A DNA stretch of 64,000 nucleotides from Nocardia sp. NBC_01503 (GCF_036327755.1 NZ_CP109596.1:3100001-3164000); one strand, 5' to 3'; shown: positions 54,518 to 63,537, counted from the stretch's first letter. Translations and numbers: made by a program. Notes: generated from the letters alone by a model not told the origin.

Positions 54518-55339
54518 ATGACAAGAGTTGCGGTGATCGGTGGAGGCCGGATCGGGGAGGCGTTGCTCGCCGGACTCCTCGAATCCGGGCGGGCGAGTAA
54601 AGATCTGGTGGTGGTCGAGCCGGTACCGGCGCGCGCGGAATTGCTGGCGCAGCGTTTCGGGGTGCGGGTTACCGACGTGGTCGCCGATGCCGCCGTCGGC
54701 GCGGATCTGATCGTGATCGCCGTGAAGCCGCAGGATGTGGACGGTGTGGTCACCGAATTGGCCAAGGCCGAGCTCGGTGAGCAGGAGAACGAGGCGGTGA
54801 TCGTCTCGCTGGCCGCGGGCGTGCCGACCATCAAGTTCGAGGCGAAGCTGCCCGCCGGTTTCCCGGTGGTGCGGGTCATGTCGAACACCCCGATGCTGGT
54901 GGGTCAGGGCATGAGCGCCATCGCGCCCGGCCGCTATGCCCGCAAGGAGCAGTTGGCGCAGGTCGCCGAGGTGCTGGAGTCGGTCGGCAAGGTGGTCACG
55001 GTCTCCGAATCGCAGATCGACGCGGTCACCGCGGTCTCGGGTTCGGGTCCGGCGTACTTCTTCCTGGTGGTCGAGGCCATGATCGACGGCGCGGTCGGCC
55101 TGGGCCTGACCCGCGATGTGGCGACCCAGTTGGTGGTGCAGACCATGCTCGGTTCGGCCGCCCTGCTGGAGGAGTCCACGCAGTCCGCGGTGGAGTTGCG
55201 CGCGGCCGTCACCTCGCCCGCGGGGACCACGGCGGCGGGATTGCGGGAACTGGAGCGGGGTGCGGTGCGCTCGGCGTTCCACGAGGCGCTGAACGCCGCG
55301 AAACGCCGCTCCGTCGAACTGGGCGCGAGCGCTGATTAG
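54518..55339 (+). CDS. proC: pyrroline-5-carboxylate reductase ProC
   Basis: 273 residues. Last step of proline synthesis, NADPH-dependent. VAVIGGGRIGEALLAGLLES, IVIAVKPQDVDGVVTELAK, RVMSNTPMLVGQGMSAIAPG and the substrate-binding SGSGPAYFFLVVEAMIDGAV with SPAGTTAAGLRELERG are diagnostic. ATG 54518 fits the family; a TTG three codons upstream is less likely. Confidence 0.95.
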   Translation: MTRVAVIGGGRIGEALLAGLLESGRASKDLVVVEPVPARAELLAQRFGVRVTDVVADAAVGADLIVIAVKPQDVDGVVTELAKAELGEQENEAVIVSLAAGVPTIKFEAKLPAGFPVVRVMSNTPMLVGQGMSAIAPGRYARKEQLAQVAEVLESVGKVVTVSESQIDAVTAVSGSGPAYFFLVVEAMIDGAVGLGLTRDVATQLVVQTMLGSAALLEESTQSAVELRAAVTSPAGTTAAGLRELERGAVRSAFHEALNAAKRRSVELGASAD

Positions 55340-55514
55340 CGCTACTTCCCAGTAGCTCGTTTGCTGCCGGAGCCCGACTCGCCACAGCAAAGGCTGATTT
55401 CTCACACCCGTCGCAGCAACACCACTGGTCCCGCTAAGCTTCAAGGAGCACGTGCGTGTCTGTTCCGCCGGTGGGGAAGCCGGCGGCGCGGGCGTGCCGG
55501 AGGTCAGTGGCGCA

Positions 55515-55766
55515 ATGATGTCTGGAAACAGTCAAGCGAGGTCCGCGAACACCCCAGTCAGCGCAGTCGGCGGAAATGTTCTCGGTGGCGGAACGCAGTT
55601 CCTCACCGTGGCCGAAGTGGCGAATCTGATGCGGGTATCAAAAATGACGGTGTACCGGTTGGTGCATTCGGGAGAGCTGCCCGCGGTGCGGGTCGGTCGA
55701 TCTTTCCGAGTGCACGCGAAGGCCGTGCACGACTATCTGGAGACGTCTTACTTCGACGCGGGGTGA
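55515..55766 (+). CDS. excisionase-type HTH protein (Rv0500A-like)
   Basis: About 83 residues: FLTVAEVANLMRVSKMTVYR, LVHSGELPAVRVGRSFRVHA, then KAVHDYLETSY, a MerR/excisionase-type DNA-binding domain. Two adjacent ATGs (55515, 55518) can serve as start; upstream sequence is not conserved. Lies between proC and bS22, as in mycobacteria. Probably a small transcription regulator. Confidence 0.85.
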   Translation: MMSGNSQARSANTPVSAVGGNVLGGGTQFLTVAEVANLMRVSKMTVYRLVHSGELPAVRVGRSFRVHAKAVHDYLETSYFDAG

Positions 55767-55990
55767 TCCCCGCGTAAGTCGAGGCGTAGAGCGGAACGAG
55801 CGGGTCGGCCCGGTTCCGGGCCACCCGTTTCGTTCGCTCGTCAGTGGCCCGGTAACATGAACCGGCATCCTGTACGTGCCGGTGGTGCCGTCGGGTCCAT
55901 GTCGGCCCGTATCGGGTAGGACTGTGCAGGGTTGAAAGTGTGCTCCCCGCGAAGGTGGGGGTGACCCGAGAGAACGCGAGGAACAACCCT

Positions 55991-56092
55991 ATGGGTTCTG
56001 TGATCAAGAAGCGCCGCAAGCGCATGTCGAAGAAGAAGCACCGCAAGCTGCTTCGCCGCACGCGCGTTCAGCGCAGGAAACTCGGCAAGTAA
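55991..56092 (+). CDS. 30S ribosomal protein bS22
   Basis: 33 residues, very basic: [20 protein letters not shown], then [13 protein letters not shown]. This is the actinobacterial ribosomal protein also described as Rv0500B or as an AURKAIP1/COX24-domain protein; it binds 16S rRNA in the small subunit. No Shine-Dalgarno; the start is fixed by conservation of the N-terminus. Followed by a strong terminator. Confidence 0.97.
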
Positions 56093-56104
56093 GCGCTGCG
56101 TCGT

Positions 56105-56147
56105 AGCTGGAAGCCCGTCACCTCGGTGGCGGGCTTCCAGCTTTTTT
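56105..56147 (+). terminator. rho-independent terminator after bS22
   Basis: A 13-bp perfect stem (AGCTGGAAGCCCG against CGGGCTTCCAGCT), a loop that can extend the stem, then T6. Confidence 0.95.
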
Positions 56148-56251
56148 ACGGTGACCGAACTCATCGTTAGATCCTGGTTAATACTCTTCGGAGAGCCCCT
56201 GTCTCGCGGTTACCCTTGGAGCGCGGGAAAACTAGAAATGGGGGCTTGCGA

Positions 56252-57340
56252 GTGGGATCCGGTGTGACAGGTTCAGGCACCCGGGACGGTTCGGCGCCCA
56301 AGATCGTGATGGTGACCGGCGCGAGTCGGTTCTTCGGTGGCAATGTGGTGGCCCGGCTGGCGGCCGACCCTGCCATCGAACGCATTATCGCGGTCGACGC
56401 CAAACAACCGAGCCCGGAGTTGCTACGTCGCATGGGCCGGGCCGAATTCGTTCGCGCCGATATTCGAAATCCGTTGATACGCAAGGTGATCGACGGCAAT
56501 CAGGTGGATACGGTGGTGCATCCCGCGGCACTGTCGCGCCCACCCGCCGGCGGCGGCCGGGCGGCCATGAAGGACATGAACGTACTGGGAGCCATGCAAT
56601 TGTTCGCGGTGTGCCGCAAGGCATCCAGCGTGCGCCGCGTGGTGGTGCGTTCCTCCTCCGCCGTATATGGCTGCAGCGCCAAGGATCCGGTGAAATTCAC
56701 CGAGGAGATGAGTGCCCGCACCCCGCCACGCGGCTGGTTCGCGCGGGACATGATCGAGGTGGAGGGATTCGTGCGCGGTTTGGCGCGCCGTCGTCCCGAT
56801 ATCTGTACCGCGATATTGCGTTTCCCGCCGATCGTGGGGCCGCAGTTGGCGAATCGCGGTGTGCAGTATTTCCGTTCGCCGGTGACGCCGACCATTCTGG
56901 GTCGCGATCCGAGAATGCAGCTGCTGCACGAGGAGGACGCGATTGCCTCGCTCACCCATGCCGCACTGGGTGCGCCGGGTGGTACGTTCAACGTAGCGGG
57001 TGACGGTGCGATGGCATTGTCGCAGGCGATACGCCGAGCGGGCCGGATCGAAATGCCGGTGCCGTACAACATGTTTCGAACTATCGGCCGCACCCTGATG
57101 GGTCCGGTGATGCGGGAGTTCACCGCCGAACAAATCGACTATTTTCATTTCGGCTGCGGTCTGGACACCACCAGAATGCGCAGCGAGCTGGGTTTCGAAC
57201 CGCGCTGGACCACGGTGCAGGCTTTCGACGACTTCATAGGGGGCGCAGCGTTGCGGCCCGTGATCGATCCTCGCTGGATCGATGCCGCAGAGAACAAACT
57301 TCTCGGCCTGCTCGGGGCCGGGACGGGAGCACACCAATGA
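56252..57340 (+). CDS. NAD-dependent epimerase/SDR (Rv0501/GalE2-like)
   Basis: 362 residues. KIVMVTGASRFFGGNVVARL (cofactor loop), RADIRNPLIRKVIDGNQVDT, VVVRSSSAVYGCSAKD and DMIEVEGFVRGLARRRPD show an extended SDR. The Y-x-x-x-K is not seen in its usual form (R-D-M-I-E-V instead), so it may not be a classical epimerase; Y appears in SSAVYG. GTG 56252 preferred; a TTG at 56246 also in frame. The stop overlaps the next start (ATGA). Confidence 0.8.
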   Translation: MGSGVTGSGTRDGSAPKIVMVTGASRFFGGNVVARLAADPAIERIIAVDAKQPSPELLRRMGRAEFVRADIRNPLIRKVIDGNQVDTVVHPAALSRPPAGGGRAAMKDMNVLGAMQLFAVCRKASSVRRVVVRSSSAVYGCSAKDPVKFTEEMSARTPPRGWFARDMIEVEGFVRGLARRRPDICTAILRFPPIVGPQLANRGVQYFRSPVTPTILGRDPRMQLLHEEDAIASLTHAALGAPGGTFNVAGDGAMALSQAIRRAGRIEMPVPYNMFRTIGRTLMGPVMREFTAEQIDYFHFGCGLDTTRMRSELGFEPRWTTVQAFDDFIGGAALRPVIDPRWIDAAENKLLGLLGAGTGAHQ

Positions 57341-58350
57341 GTGATGTAGCGAAGGTGATTCGACTTCACGACGTGGATATCGAGGCGCGGCATCGGCCGT
57401 CGCGCGTCTGGCCGGGGGAGCGGGCGCTGCAGCCGGTGACCTCGCTGACCGACCGGCTCGCCGAAGTCGAGGCACGCCAGCCCAAGTCGTTGAGCGAGAT
57501 GTTGCGGGGGGCGGTGGTCGAGGGGGTCGGCCGCACCGCCGACTTCGCGCGTCGTCGCCTCACCGGTGACTATCAGGTCGACGAATTCGGTTTGGATGAG
57601 CACCTTTTGGAGACGGTGCTGCTGCCGATGATGCGCCCGCTCGCGGAACTGTGGTTCCGCGTGGAGGTCAGCGGTATCGAGAATATTCCGGAGGCGGGCG
57701 GTGCGCTGATTGTCGCCAATCACGCCGGCACGGTTCCGATCGACGGCATGATGCTGCAGTTGGCGGTGCATGACAAGCATCCCAAACAGCGCGCGCTGCG
57801 ACTGCTGGCGGCGGATCTCATTTTCGAACTGCCGTTGATCGGCGGAATGGCGCGTAAGGCCGGGCACACCCTGGCCTGCCCCGCCGATGCCGAGAGGCTT
57901 TTGCGCGCGGGCGAAGTCGCGGGCGTATTCCCCGAGGGCTACAAGGGCATCGGCAAGCCGTTCGGCGACCGCTACAAGCTGCAGCGTTTCGGCCGTGGCG
58001 GTTTCGTCTCGGCGGCGGTGCGCACCGGGGTGCCGATCATTCCGTGCTCGATTGTCGGTTCTGAGGAGATCTACCCGAAGATCGCCGATCTCAAGCCGCT
58101 CGCCCGTCTGCTCGGTCTGCCGTATTTCCCTGTGACGCCGACATTTCCGCATCTGGGTCCGCTGGGCGCGATCCCGCTCCCGTCGAAGTGGTACATCGAA
58201 TTCGGTGAGCCGATTCCGACCACCGAATACGAGCCGTCGGATGCCGATGATCCGATGACCATGTTCGAGATCACCGATCAGGTGCGCGAAACCATTCAGG
58301 GCACGCTGTACAAGAATCTCACCAAACGCCGTAATCCCTTCACCGGATAG
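57337..58350 (+). CDS. PlsC-like 1-acyl-sn-glycerol-3-phosphate acyltransferase (Rv0502-like)
   Basis: 337 residues. The H-x4-D motif is NHAGTVPIDGMML and the glycerophosphate-site motif is VFPEGYKGIGKPFGDRYKLQ; a hydrophobic region precedes the first motif. Transfers acyl groups to a phospholipid or glycolipid precursor at the membrane. Coupled to the epimerase gene, as in mycobacteria. Confidence 0.85.
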   Translation: MSDVAKVIRLHDVDIEARHRPSRVWPGERALQPVTSLTDRLAEVEARQPKSLSEMLRGAVVEGVGRTADFARRRLTGDYQVDEFGLDEHLLETVLLPMMRPLAELWFRVEVSGIENIPEAGGALIVANHAGTVPIDGMMLQLAVHDKHPKQRALRLLAADLIFELPLIGGMARKAGHTLACPADAERLLRAGEVAGVFPEGYKGIGKPFGDRYKLQRFGRGGFVSAAVRTGVPIIPCSIVGSEEIYPKIADLKPLARLLGLPYFPVTPTFPHLGPLGAIPLPSKWYIEFGEPIPTTEYEPSDADDPMTMFEITDQVRETIQGTLYKNLTKRRNPFTG

Positions 58351-58372
58351 TATTGGCGGATAAAGAATCAGG

Positions 58373-58411
58373 GTGCGGCCCGGTCCAATTGGACCGGGCC
58401 GCACTGCTTTT
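58373..58411 (+). terminator. rho-independent terminator after the PlsC-like gene
   Basis: A perfect 14-bp stem (GTGCGGCCCGGTCC against GGACCGGGCCGCAC), AATT loop, then TGCTTTT. It separates the conserved block from the accessory operon. Confidence 0.85.
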
Positions 58412-58448
58412 CGGCGGGCACGCGGGCGGCGCACGGCCGCCGACGTCT

Positions 58449-58494
58449 AAGCAACTTGTGTTGACTACTGCCGGTTAGTCAACTACGGTTGCTT
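58449..58494 (+). promoter_or_regulatory. nested palindromes over a leaderless promoter of the HTH-ClpN-ABC operon
   Basis: Outer arms AAGCAAC (58449-58455) and GTTGCTT (58488-58494), inner arms GTTGACTA (58460-58467) and TAGTCAAC (58476-58483), all perfect. -35 TTGACT (58461-58466) and -10 TACGGT (58484-58489) are 17 bp apart, which places the transcription start at about 58496-58497, the ATG itself. A strong candidate operator for the HTH protein encoded first. Confidence 0.8.
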
Positions 58495-58496
58495 GC

Positions 58497-58730
58497 ATGG
58501 CCGCTGATGACATGCACCCCGCCCAGGACCCGGCCGACCGGTTGGCCGCCGTGGTGGCCCTGCGACGGTTGGCGGACCAGCTGGAAGACGCCGCCGTCGA
58601 ACAGGCGATGCGCGCGAACTGGAGCTGGCCGCAGGTCGCCGAGGCGCTCGGCGTCACCCGACAGGCGGTGCACAAGAAACACGCCAAGCGGCTCATCGCC
58701 GCGGGCGTCTCGCTGAGGAGGCGACAATGA
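58497..58730 (+). CDS. small HTH DNA-binding protein (operon regulator)
   Basis: 77 residues. DRLAAVVALRRLADQLEDAA is a helix, then the HTH WSWPQVAEALGVTRQAVHKK, of the type found with Clp-N-domain proteins. The promoter places the transcript start at the ATG, so it is read from a leaderless mRNA. Stop overlaps the next start (ATGA). Probably represses the operon by binding the palindromes in front of it. Confidence 0.85.
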   Translation: MAADDMHPAQDPADRLAAVVALRRLADQLEDAAVEQAMRANWSWPQVAEALGVTRQAVHKKHAKRLIAAGVSLRRRQ

Positions 58731-59206
58731 CCAGCTTCGACAAATACCTGCACGCGATCCTCACCCGCGGGTCCGAACATGCTCGAGTCGATGGATCGGC
58801 GACGATCGAAGCCCAGCATCTGCTGCTCGCGATCGCCGCCGAGGCGGATCCCGGCACCGATCGAATCCTGGCCGCCGCCGGTCTGACCGAGCACGGCATC
58901 CGAGCCGCACTGGACCGCGAATTCGAGCACAGCCTGGCGGCGGCGGGGGTGTCCGTCGCCGATTACGCACTGCCGCACCCGCGTCCGGCCGCCGAGCGCC
59001 CGCAGAATATGGGCGCTTCGCTCAAACTCGCGCTCGACCGGACCTTCACCACCGTCCGCCGGAGCGAGGTCCGCCCGGAACATCTGTTGCTCGGCATTCT
59101 GCGAGCGGAGGTCGGGACCGTGCCCAGGGCGCTCACCCTCGCCGGTATCGACCTCCCGGACCTGCGCGCGCGGATCGAACGGGAACTCTCCGAACATCAA
59201 GTGTGA
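58727..59206 (+). CDS. Clp N-terminal-domain-only protein (ClpC2/ClpC3-like)
   Basis: 159 residues made of two Clp-N repeats: MTSFDKYLHAILTRGSEHAR with IEAQHLLLAIAAEADPGTDR, then SLKLALDRTFTTVRRSEVRP with EHLLLGILRAEVGTVPRALT. There is no ATPase domain. Related stand-alone ClpC2/ClpC3 proteins of mycobacteria bind ClpC1-directed natural products (cyclomarin and others) and protect the protease, as I recall. Coupled to the HTH gene upstream and followed 14 bp later by an ABC exporter gene, so a ligand-sensing subunit is likely. Confidence 0.85.
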   Translation: MTSFDKYLHAILTRGSEHARVDGSATIEAQHLLLAIAAEADPGTDRILAAAGLTEHGIRAALDREFEHSLAAAGVSVADYALPHPRPAAERPQNMGASLKLALDRTFTTVRRSEVRPEHLLLGILRAEVGTVPRALTLAGIDLPDLRARIERELSEHQV

Positions 59207-59219
59207 AAGGCGAATTGCG

Positions 59220-60131
59220 ATGCACACCGATACGGTCGTGCTCGATGTCGAGGGCCTGCGCATGCGCTATGGCAACACCGATGTCCTGCACGATGTGACT
59301 TTCGCGGCGCGGCGGGGCGAGGTGCTCTGCCTGCTCGGGCCGAACGGTGCGGGCAAGACCACCACCATCGAAATCTTGGAAGGGTTCCGGCTGCGCTCGG
59401 CCGGTCGGGTCGAGGTGCTCGGCACGGATCCCGCACGCGCCGGGGAGGATTGGCGGGCGCGGGTCGGAATCGTCCTGCAATCCTGGCGTGACCACGGCAA
59501 ATGGCGGGTCCGGGAACTTTTGGCGCACGTGGGCCGGTACTACGCCGGGTACGCCACCGCGGCGATCGAACGCCCTTGGGACGTAGATCAATTGGTGGCC
59601 GCGGTCGGTCTCGCCGAGCAGGCGGATCGCAAGGTGCGCATGCTCTCGGGCGGACAACGCCGTCGATTGGATGTGGCGATCGGCCTGGTCGGCCGTCCCG
59701 AATTGGTTTTCCTGGACGAGCCCACCGCCGGGCTGGACCCGATTGCCCGCCGCGCGTTCCATGAACTCATCGAGAAGTTGGCCACCGAGGGCGACACCAC
59801 CATCGTGCTCACCACGCATGATCTGGCCGAAGCCGAGAAACTGGCCGACCGGATTCTGGTGCTGGACGCGGGCCGGATCATCGCGGACGGCACCGCCGCC
59901 GAACTCGCCGCGCAGATCGCCGGGGCCGATGAGGTGCGCTGGACGTGTGCCGGACAGCACTTCCGGCAGACCACCGCCGAATCGACGGCCTTCGCCTTCG
60001 ACCTGTTCCAGCGGTACGGCGCCGCGATCGACAACCTGGAGATCCGCCGGGCTTCGCTGGAGGACACCTATCTGTCGCTGGTGCACCGGGCCGAGACCGC
60101 CGCGGCCCTCGACGCCGAGGAGGCGGCCTGA
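59220..60131 (+). CDS. ABC transporter ATP-binding protein (ABC-2 exporter type)
   Basis: 303 residues. Walker A LLGPNGAGKTTTIEIL, signature LSGGQRRRLDVAIGL, Walker B LVFLDEPTAGLDP, H-loop TTHDLAEAE. The C-terminal extension is typical of drug- or lipid-export ATPases of the DrrA kind. Ends with TGATG overlap on the permease gene. With the permease it probably exports a toxic small molecule; the substrate is not predictable. Confidence 0.9.
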   Translation: MHTDTVVLDVEGLRMRYGNTDVLHDVTFAARRGEVLCLLGPNGAGKTTTIEILEGFRLRSAGRVEVLGTDPARAGEDWRARVGIVLQSWRDHGKWRVRELLAHVGRYYAGYATAAIERPWDVDQLVAAVGLAEQADRKVRMLSGGQRRRLDVAIGLVGRPELVFLDEPTAGLDPIARRAFHELIEKLATEGDTTIVLTTHDLAEAEKLADRILVLDAGRIIADGTAAELAAQIAGADEVRWTCAGQHFRQTTAESTAFAFDLFQRYGAAIDNLEIRRASLEDTYLSLVHRAETAAALDAEEAA

Positions 60132-60976
60132 TGAATCCCACCGCACGCGCCTGGCGGATCGGCTGGTCGCGCGGCCTGATCGAATTGCGGCAGTCCTTCA
60201 CCAATGGTGAGGAGTTGTTCAGTCATTTCCTCTGGCCGGTACTCATGGTGACCACCCTGTTCTTCCTGCGCGATGTGTCCTTCGGACAAACCGGATTCGC
60301 GCTCGGCGCACTGGTACTGCCGAGCATTCTCGGCATGAACGCGGCCATGTCGATGGTCAGCATGAGTCAACAGCTCACCGCCGACCGCGAGGACGGAACC
60401 CTGTTGCGCGCCAAGGCGACACCGCACGGCATGGTCGGTTATCTGATCGGGCGGATCGTGTCGGTCTCGGGTGGGCTGCTGGCCGATCTGGCCATCTTCC
60501 TGATTCCCGCGCTGTTCATCGTTTCCGGGCTCGCCATCGGTGACCTCACGGCCTGGCTGACCCTGGTCTGGGTGCTGGCGCTGGGTTTGGTGGCGACGCT
60601 GCCGATCGGTGCGGTGCTGGGTTCGATATTCACCAGCGCGCGCAGTCAGGGGCTGCTCACGCTCCCGGTGCTGGGCGTGATCGCGATCTCCGGAATCTTC
60701 TATCCGATCGCGGCGCTACCGGTGTGGGTGCAGGTCATCGCCCAGGTGTTTCCGATCTACTGGCTCGGCCTGGGTATGCGCTCGGCGCTGCTGCCGGACA
60801 GTGCGGTGACCGTAGAACTCGGCGATTCCTGGCGACATTTGGAAACCATTGCGGTGCTGGGTGTTTGGGCAGTGCTGGGTCTGCTCGTCGCGCCCGTGGT
60901 GCTGCGTCGAATGGCCCGGCGGGAATCGGGAACCAGTGTGGCGCGACGACGTGAGAAGGCCTTGCGGCGCGTCTGA
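60131..60976 (+). CDS. ABC transporter permease (ABC-2 type)
   Basis: 281 residues with six hydrophobic segments, for example LFSHFLWPVLMVTTLFFL, AIFLIPALFIVSGLAIG and LPIGAVLGSIFTSARSQGLL, plus VLGVIAISGIFYPIAALPVW near the end, the ABC-2 (DrrB-like) signature region. Forms a membrane exporter with the ATPase encoded directly upstream. Last gene of the operon; no clear terminator in the 37 bp before the convergent gene. Confidence 0.9.
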   Translation: MNPTARAWRIGWSRGLIELRQSFTNGEELFSHFLWPVLMVTTLFFLRDVSFGQTGFALGALVLPSILGMNAAMSMVSMSQQLTADREDGTLLRAKATPHGMVGYLIGRIVSVSGGLLADLAIFLIPALFIVSGLAIGDLTAWLTLVWVLALGLVATLPIGAVLGSIFTSARSQGLLTLPVLGVIAISGIFYPIAALPVWVQVIAQVFPIYWLGLGMRSALLPDSAVTVELGDSWRHLETIAVLGVWAVLGLLVAPVVLRRMARRESGTSVARRREKALRRV

Positions 60977-61013
60977 ACGCAGCCGGGTCGACCGTAGCGG
61001 AGCGCGCCGAGCC

Positions 61014-62069
61014 CTAGCTCGCGCGCGCTTCGCGTTTGCGGCTGATGACCGCGGCCGCCGCACCACCGGCCGCGCCGAGCGCGAGCGCCGTGGGCACACC
61101 GACTTTCGCGGCCTTGCGGCCGGTGCGGAAGTCGCGAATTTCCCAGCCGCGATTCTTGGCGACCTCGCGTAGGTCCGCGTCCGGATTGATCGCCACGGCC
61201 GTGCCGGCCAGCGAGAGCATGGGCACGTCATTGTGGCTGTCCGAATAGGCGGTGCAGCGCTTGAGATTCAGACCCTCGCGAATGGCCAGGGTGCGGACCG
61301 CGTGCGCCTTGCCGAGTCCGTGCAGGATGTCGCCGACCAAGCGGCCGGTGAACACCCCGTCATGGCTTTCGGCGACCGTGCCGAGCGCGCCGGTGAGCCC
61401 GAGCCGCTTGGCGATGACCTGCGCCAGCTCCACCGGTGTCGCGGTGACCAGCCACACCTGCTGTCCGGCATCGAGGTGCATCTGGGCGAGCGCGCGGGTG
61501 CCGGGCCAGATCTTGTCGGCGATGATCTCGTCGTAGATCTCCTCGCCGAGCGCTGCGAGTTCGGCGGTGGGGCGCCCGGCGATGAACTCCAGGGCGCGCT
61601 CCTTACCGCTGCTCATATCGGCGCTGTTCTCTTTGCCGGTGACCCGGAACTTCACCTGTTTCCAGGCGATATCGACCAGGTCGGAGGTCTTGAAGTATTT
61701 GCGGGCGGCCAGACCGCGGGCGAAGTGCACGATGGACGCGCCCTGCACCATGGTGTTGTCCACATCGAAGAACGCGGCCGCGGTGAGATCGCGCGGTATC
61801 GCCGGTCTCGGCTCGTCGTAAAGCGAGCGCGGGGAGGCGGCGCGCAACTCGGCGTCGTGCAGCGCGAGCGCGGCATCGGCGCTGGCCTCACCGGCCAGAT
61901 TGGCGCGCACCTCTTCCTCGCTGGGGCCGAACGGGCTGCGGGTGATTCTGGTGAACTGGTCCTGCAGACCCTGTCCCCAGCGGGCCGGGAATTCCCCGAA
62001 TCGGCCCGCGATCAATCCCGACCGCGAGTCCTTCGAACCCGTTCCGGCCTCTTTCGATCGTTCCGGCAC
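61014..62069 (-). CDS. HAD-superfamily phosphatase (SerB1/Rv0505c-like)
   Basis: 351 residues. [21 protein letters not shown] motif (nucleophile and acid aspartates), [32 protein letters not shown] and the Mg-binding [11 protein letters not shown] are HAD phosphatase motifs of the SerB type. A long N-terminal extension and a C-terminal hydrophobic segment ([19 protein letters not shown]) set it apart from soluble SerB. Phosphoserine phosphatase activity is likely but unproven. GTG 62069. Confidence 0.85.
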   Translation of the reverse strand: MPERSKEAGTGSKDSRSGLIAGRFGEFPARWGQGLQDQFTRITRSPFGPSEEEVRANLAGEASADAALALHDAELRAASPRSLYDEPRPAIPRDLTAAAFFDVDNTMVQGASIVHFARGLAARKYFKTSDLVDIAWKQVKFRVTGKENSADMSSGKERALEFIAGRPTAELAALGEEIYDEIIADKIWPGTRALAQMHLDAGQQVWLVTATPVELAQVIAKRLGLTGALGTVAESHDGVFTGRLVGDILHGLGKAHAVRTLAIREGLNLKRCTAYSDSHNDVPMLSLAGTAVAINPDADLREVAKNRGWEIRDFRTGRKAAKVGVPTALALGAAGGAAAAVISRKREARAS

Positions 62070-62159
62070 CAGTACCTCCGCCTGTTAGCGCGAACAATGT
62101 CCACAGTAACGCCCAGGGGTGACGTGGACGTAGACGCCGAACGACATGACGGGTGTTGA

Positions 62160-62429
62160 ATGTTCGATATGAGTGTGCCCGCCCATTCGGTGACCCTGTT
62201 GACGCGCAATGGCTGCGGACTCTGCGCGGTCGCACTGGAGCAATTGCGGCCCATCTGCGCCGAGTTCGATGTCGAGATCGCACTCGTGGATGTGGACGAG
62301 GCCGCCGCCACCGATCCCGGCCTGCGCGCGGAGTACGGCGATCGACTGCCGGTGGTGCTGTTGAACGGCCGCGAACACAGCTATTTCGATGTGGACGAGC
62401 CGCGCTTACGCGCCGATCTCGCGCGTTGA
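62160..62429 (+). CDS. glutaredoxin-like protein (Rv0508-like, DUF836)
   Basis: 89 residues. Thioredoxin fold: SVTLLTRNGCGLCAVALEQL with a CGLC active site, then FDVEIALVDVDEAAATDP and RLPVVLLNGREHSYFDVDEP (cis-proline region). ATG 62160 or 62169. Redox partner unknown; close to rex and hemA, as in M. tuberculosis (Rv0508-Rv0509). Confidence 0.85.
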   Translation: MFDMSVPAHSVTLLTRNGCGLCAVALEQLRPICAEFDVEIALVDVDEAAATDPGLRAEYGDRLPVVLLNGREHSYFDVDEPRLRADLAR

Positions 62430-62593
62430 AACAGCGGGTCGTCCGGTTCGCTCCCCACTCGGCCCGACGCCACCCCGTAACCGGGTGTTCGAGTGTTCGA
62501 TTCCCGGCGCGTTGCATGGCGGGTTCGGGTTGTGCGGGGTTGAATGAATCCCGGGGCAGGAGGCCCCCGGCAAAGTGACTGAATTCACCGACT

Positions 62594-62622
62594 TTGTGCA
62601 GGGCTTCACAAGCGGTTACGGT
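62594..62622 (+). promoter_or_regulatory. Rex operator overlapping the rex promoter
   Basis: TTGTGCAGGGCTTCACAA (62594-62611) matches the Rex consensus TTGTGAA-N4-TTCACAA at all but one base. Its first six bases form a -35 (TTGTGC), and TACGGT at 62617-62622 is a -10 at 17 bp. Rex without NADH would sit on the -35. The remaining bases of the 340-bp gap 62430-62769 hold no other recognised gene. Confidence 0.85.
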
Positions 62623-62769
62623 GGTGGCACGCAACCCCGCCCTCAGCGGAAGCGACCCCGAACCCCTGACTCGACCTCGTCTGTTATGACCGCCCAGTGA
62701 CGGTCACCGGCGTCGGGTCACAAAAGAACCCGGACACTCACCCCCGGCCGGACGAGGAGCGCAAGCGAC

Positions 62770-63537
62770 GTGACAGAGCAGCATGAGACGCCGCAGAGTG
62801 GTGTCTCGGCCAAGGCTCTGCAGAAGGACATCCCGCAGGCCACGGTGGCGCGTCTCGCCACCTATCTCCGGGTTCTCGCCGTGCTCGCCGACGATGGTGT
62901 TGCCATCGTATCGAGTGAGGAACTGGCTGTCGCGGCGGGTGTCGGTTCCGCCAAGTTGCGCAAGGATCTTTCCTTCCTCGGGCCCAACGGTGTTCGCGGT
63001 GTCGGGTACGACGTGATCAAGCTGCGCGACCGCGTCGAGGATGTGCTCGGACTCTCCGAGGGACACCGGGTGGTCCTGGTCGGCGCGGGTCATCTGGGCC
63101 GCGCGTTGGTCGGCTACGGCGGTTTCCGGCGGCGCGGTTTCGCCATGGTCGGGCTCTTCGACAACGATCCGACGGTGATCGGCACCACGGTGTGCGGGCT
63201 ACCGGTACGCGACGTGTCCGAATTGACCGATGCGGTGGCGGTATTGGAGCCGACCATCGCGGTCATCACCACGCCGGACGCCGCCGCACAGGGCGTCTGC
63301 GATCGGCTGGTCGCGGCGGGCGTGCTGTGCATTCTGAGCTTCTCGCCGGTGGCGCTGGACGCGCCGCCGCACGTGGAGGTGCGGCGGGTGGATCTGGCGG
63401 TGGAGATGCAACTGCTCTCCTTCGAGCTCGCCCGCAATGCGGAGGCCGCGCCGGAGCCGGTGGCCGCCGTTGGCGATTCGGTGGGCGTGATCTACACGCC
63501 GGAGGCAACCAGCAAGGGAGCGGTGGTCCAGCCATGA
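62770..63537 (+). CDS. rex: redox-sensing transcriptional repressor Rex
   Basis: 255 residues. The N-terminal winged helix reads [20 protein letters not shown], with [20 protein letters not shown] as the recognition part; the Rossmann domain starts [19 protein letters not shown]. Senses NADH/NAD+ and represses respiratory genes. Not present in M. tuberculosis but typical for Nocardia and Streptomyces. GTG 62770; stop overlaps hemA (ATGA), so both are under the Rex operator. Confidence 0.95.
   Translation: MTEQHETPQSGVSAKALQKDIPQATVARLATYLRVLAVLADDGVAIVSSEELAVAAGVGSAKLRKDLSFLGPNGVRGVGYDVIKLRDRVEDVLGLSEGHRVVLVGAGHLGRALVGYGGFRRRGFAMVGLFDNDPTVIGTTVCGLPVRDVSELTDAVAVLEPTIAVITTPDAAAQGVCDRLVAAGVLCILSFSPVALDAPPHVEVRRVDLAVEMQLLSFELARNAEAAPEPVAAVGDSVGVIYTPEATSKGAVVQP

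Noticed and set aside
57145..58434. 429-codon open frame opposite the PlsC-like gene
   Set aside because: Typical mirror frame in high-GC DNA; no start site and no motif.
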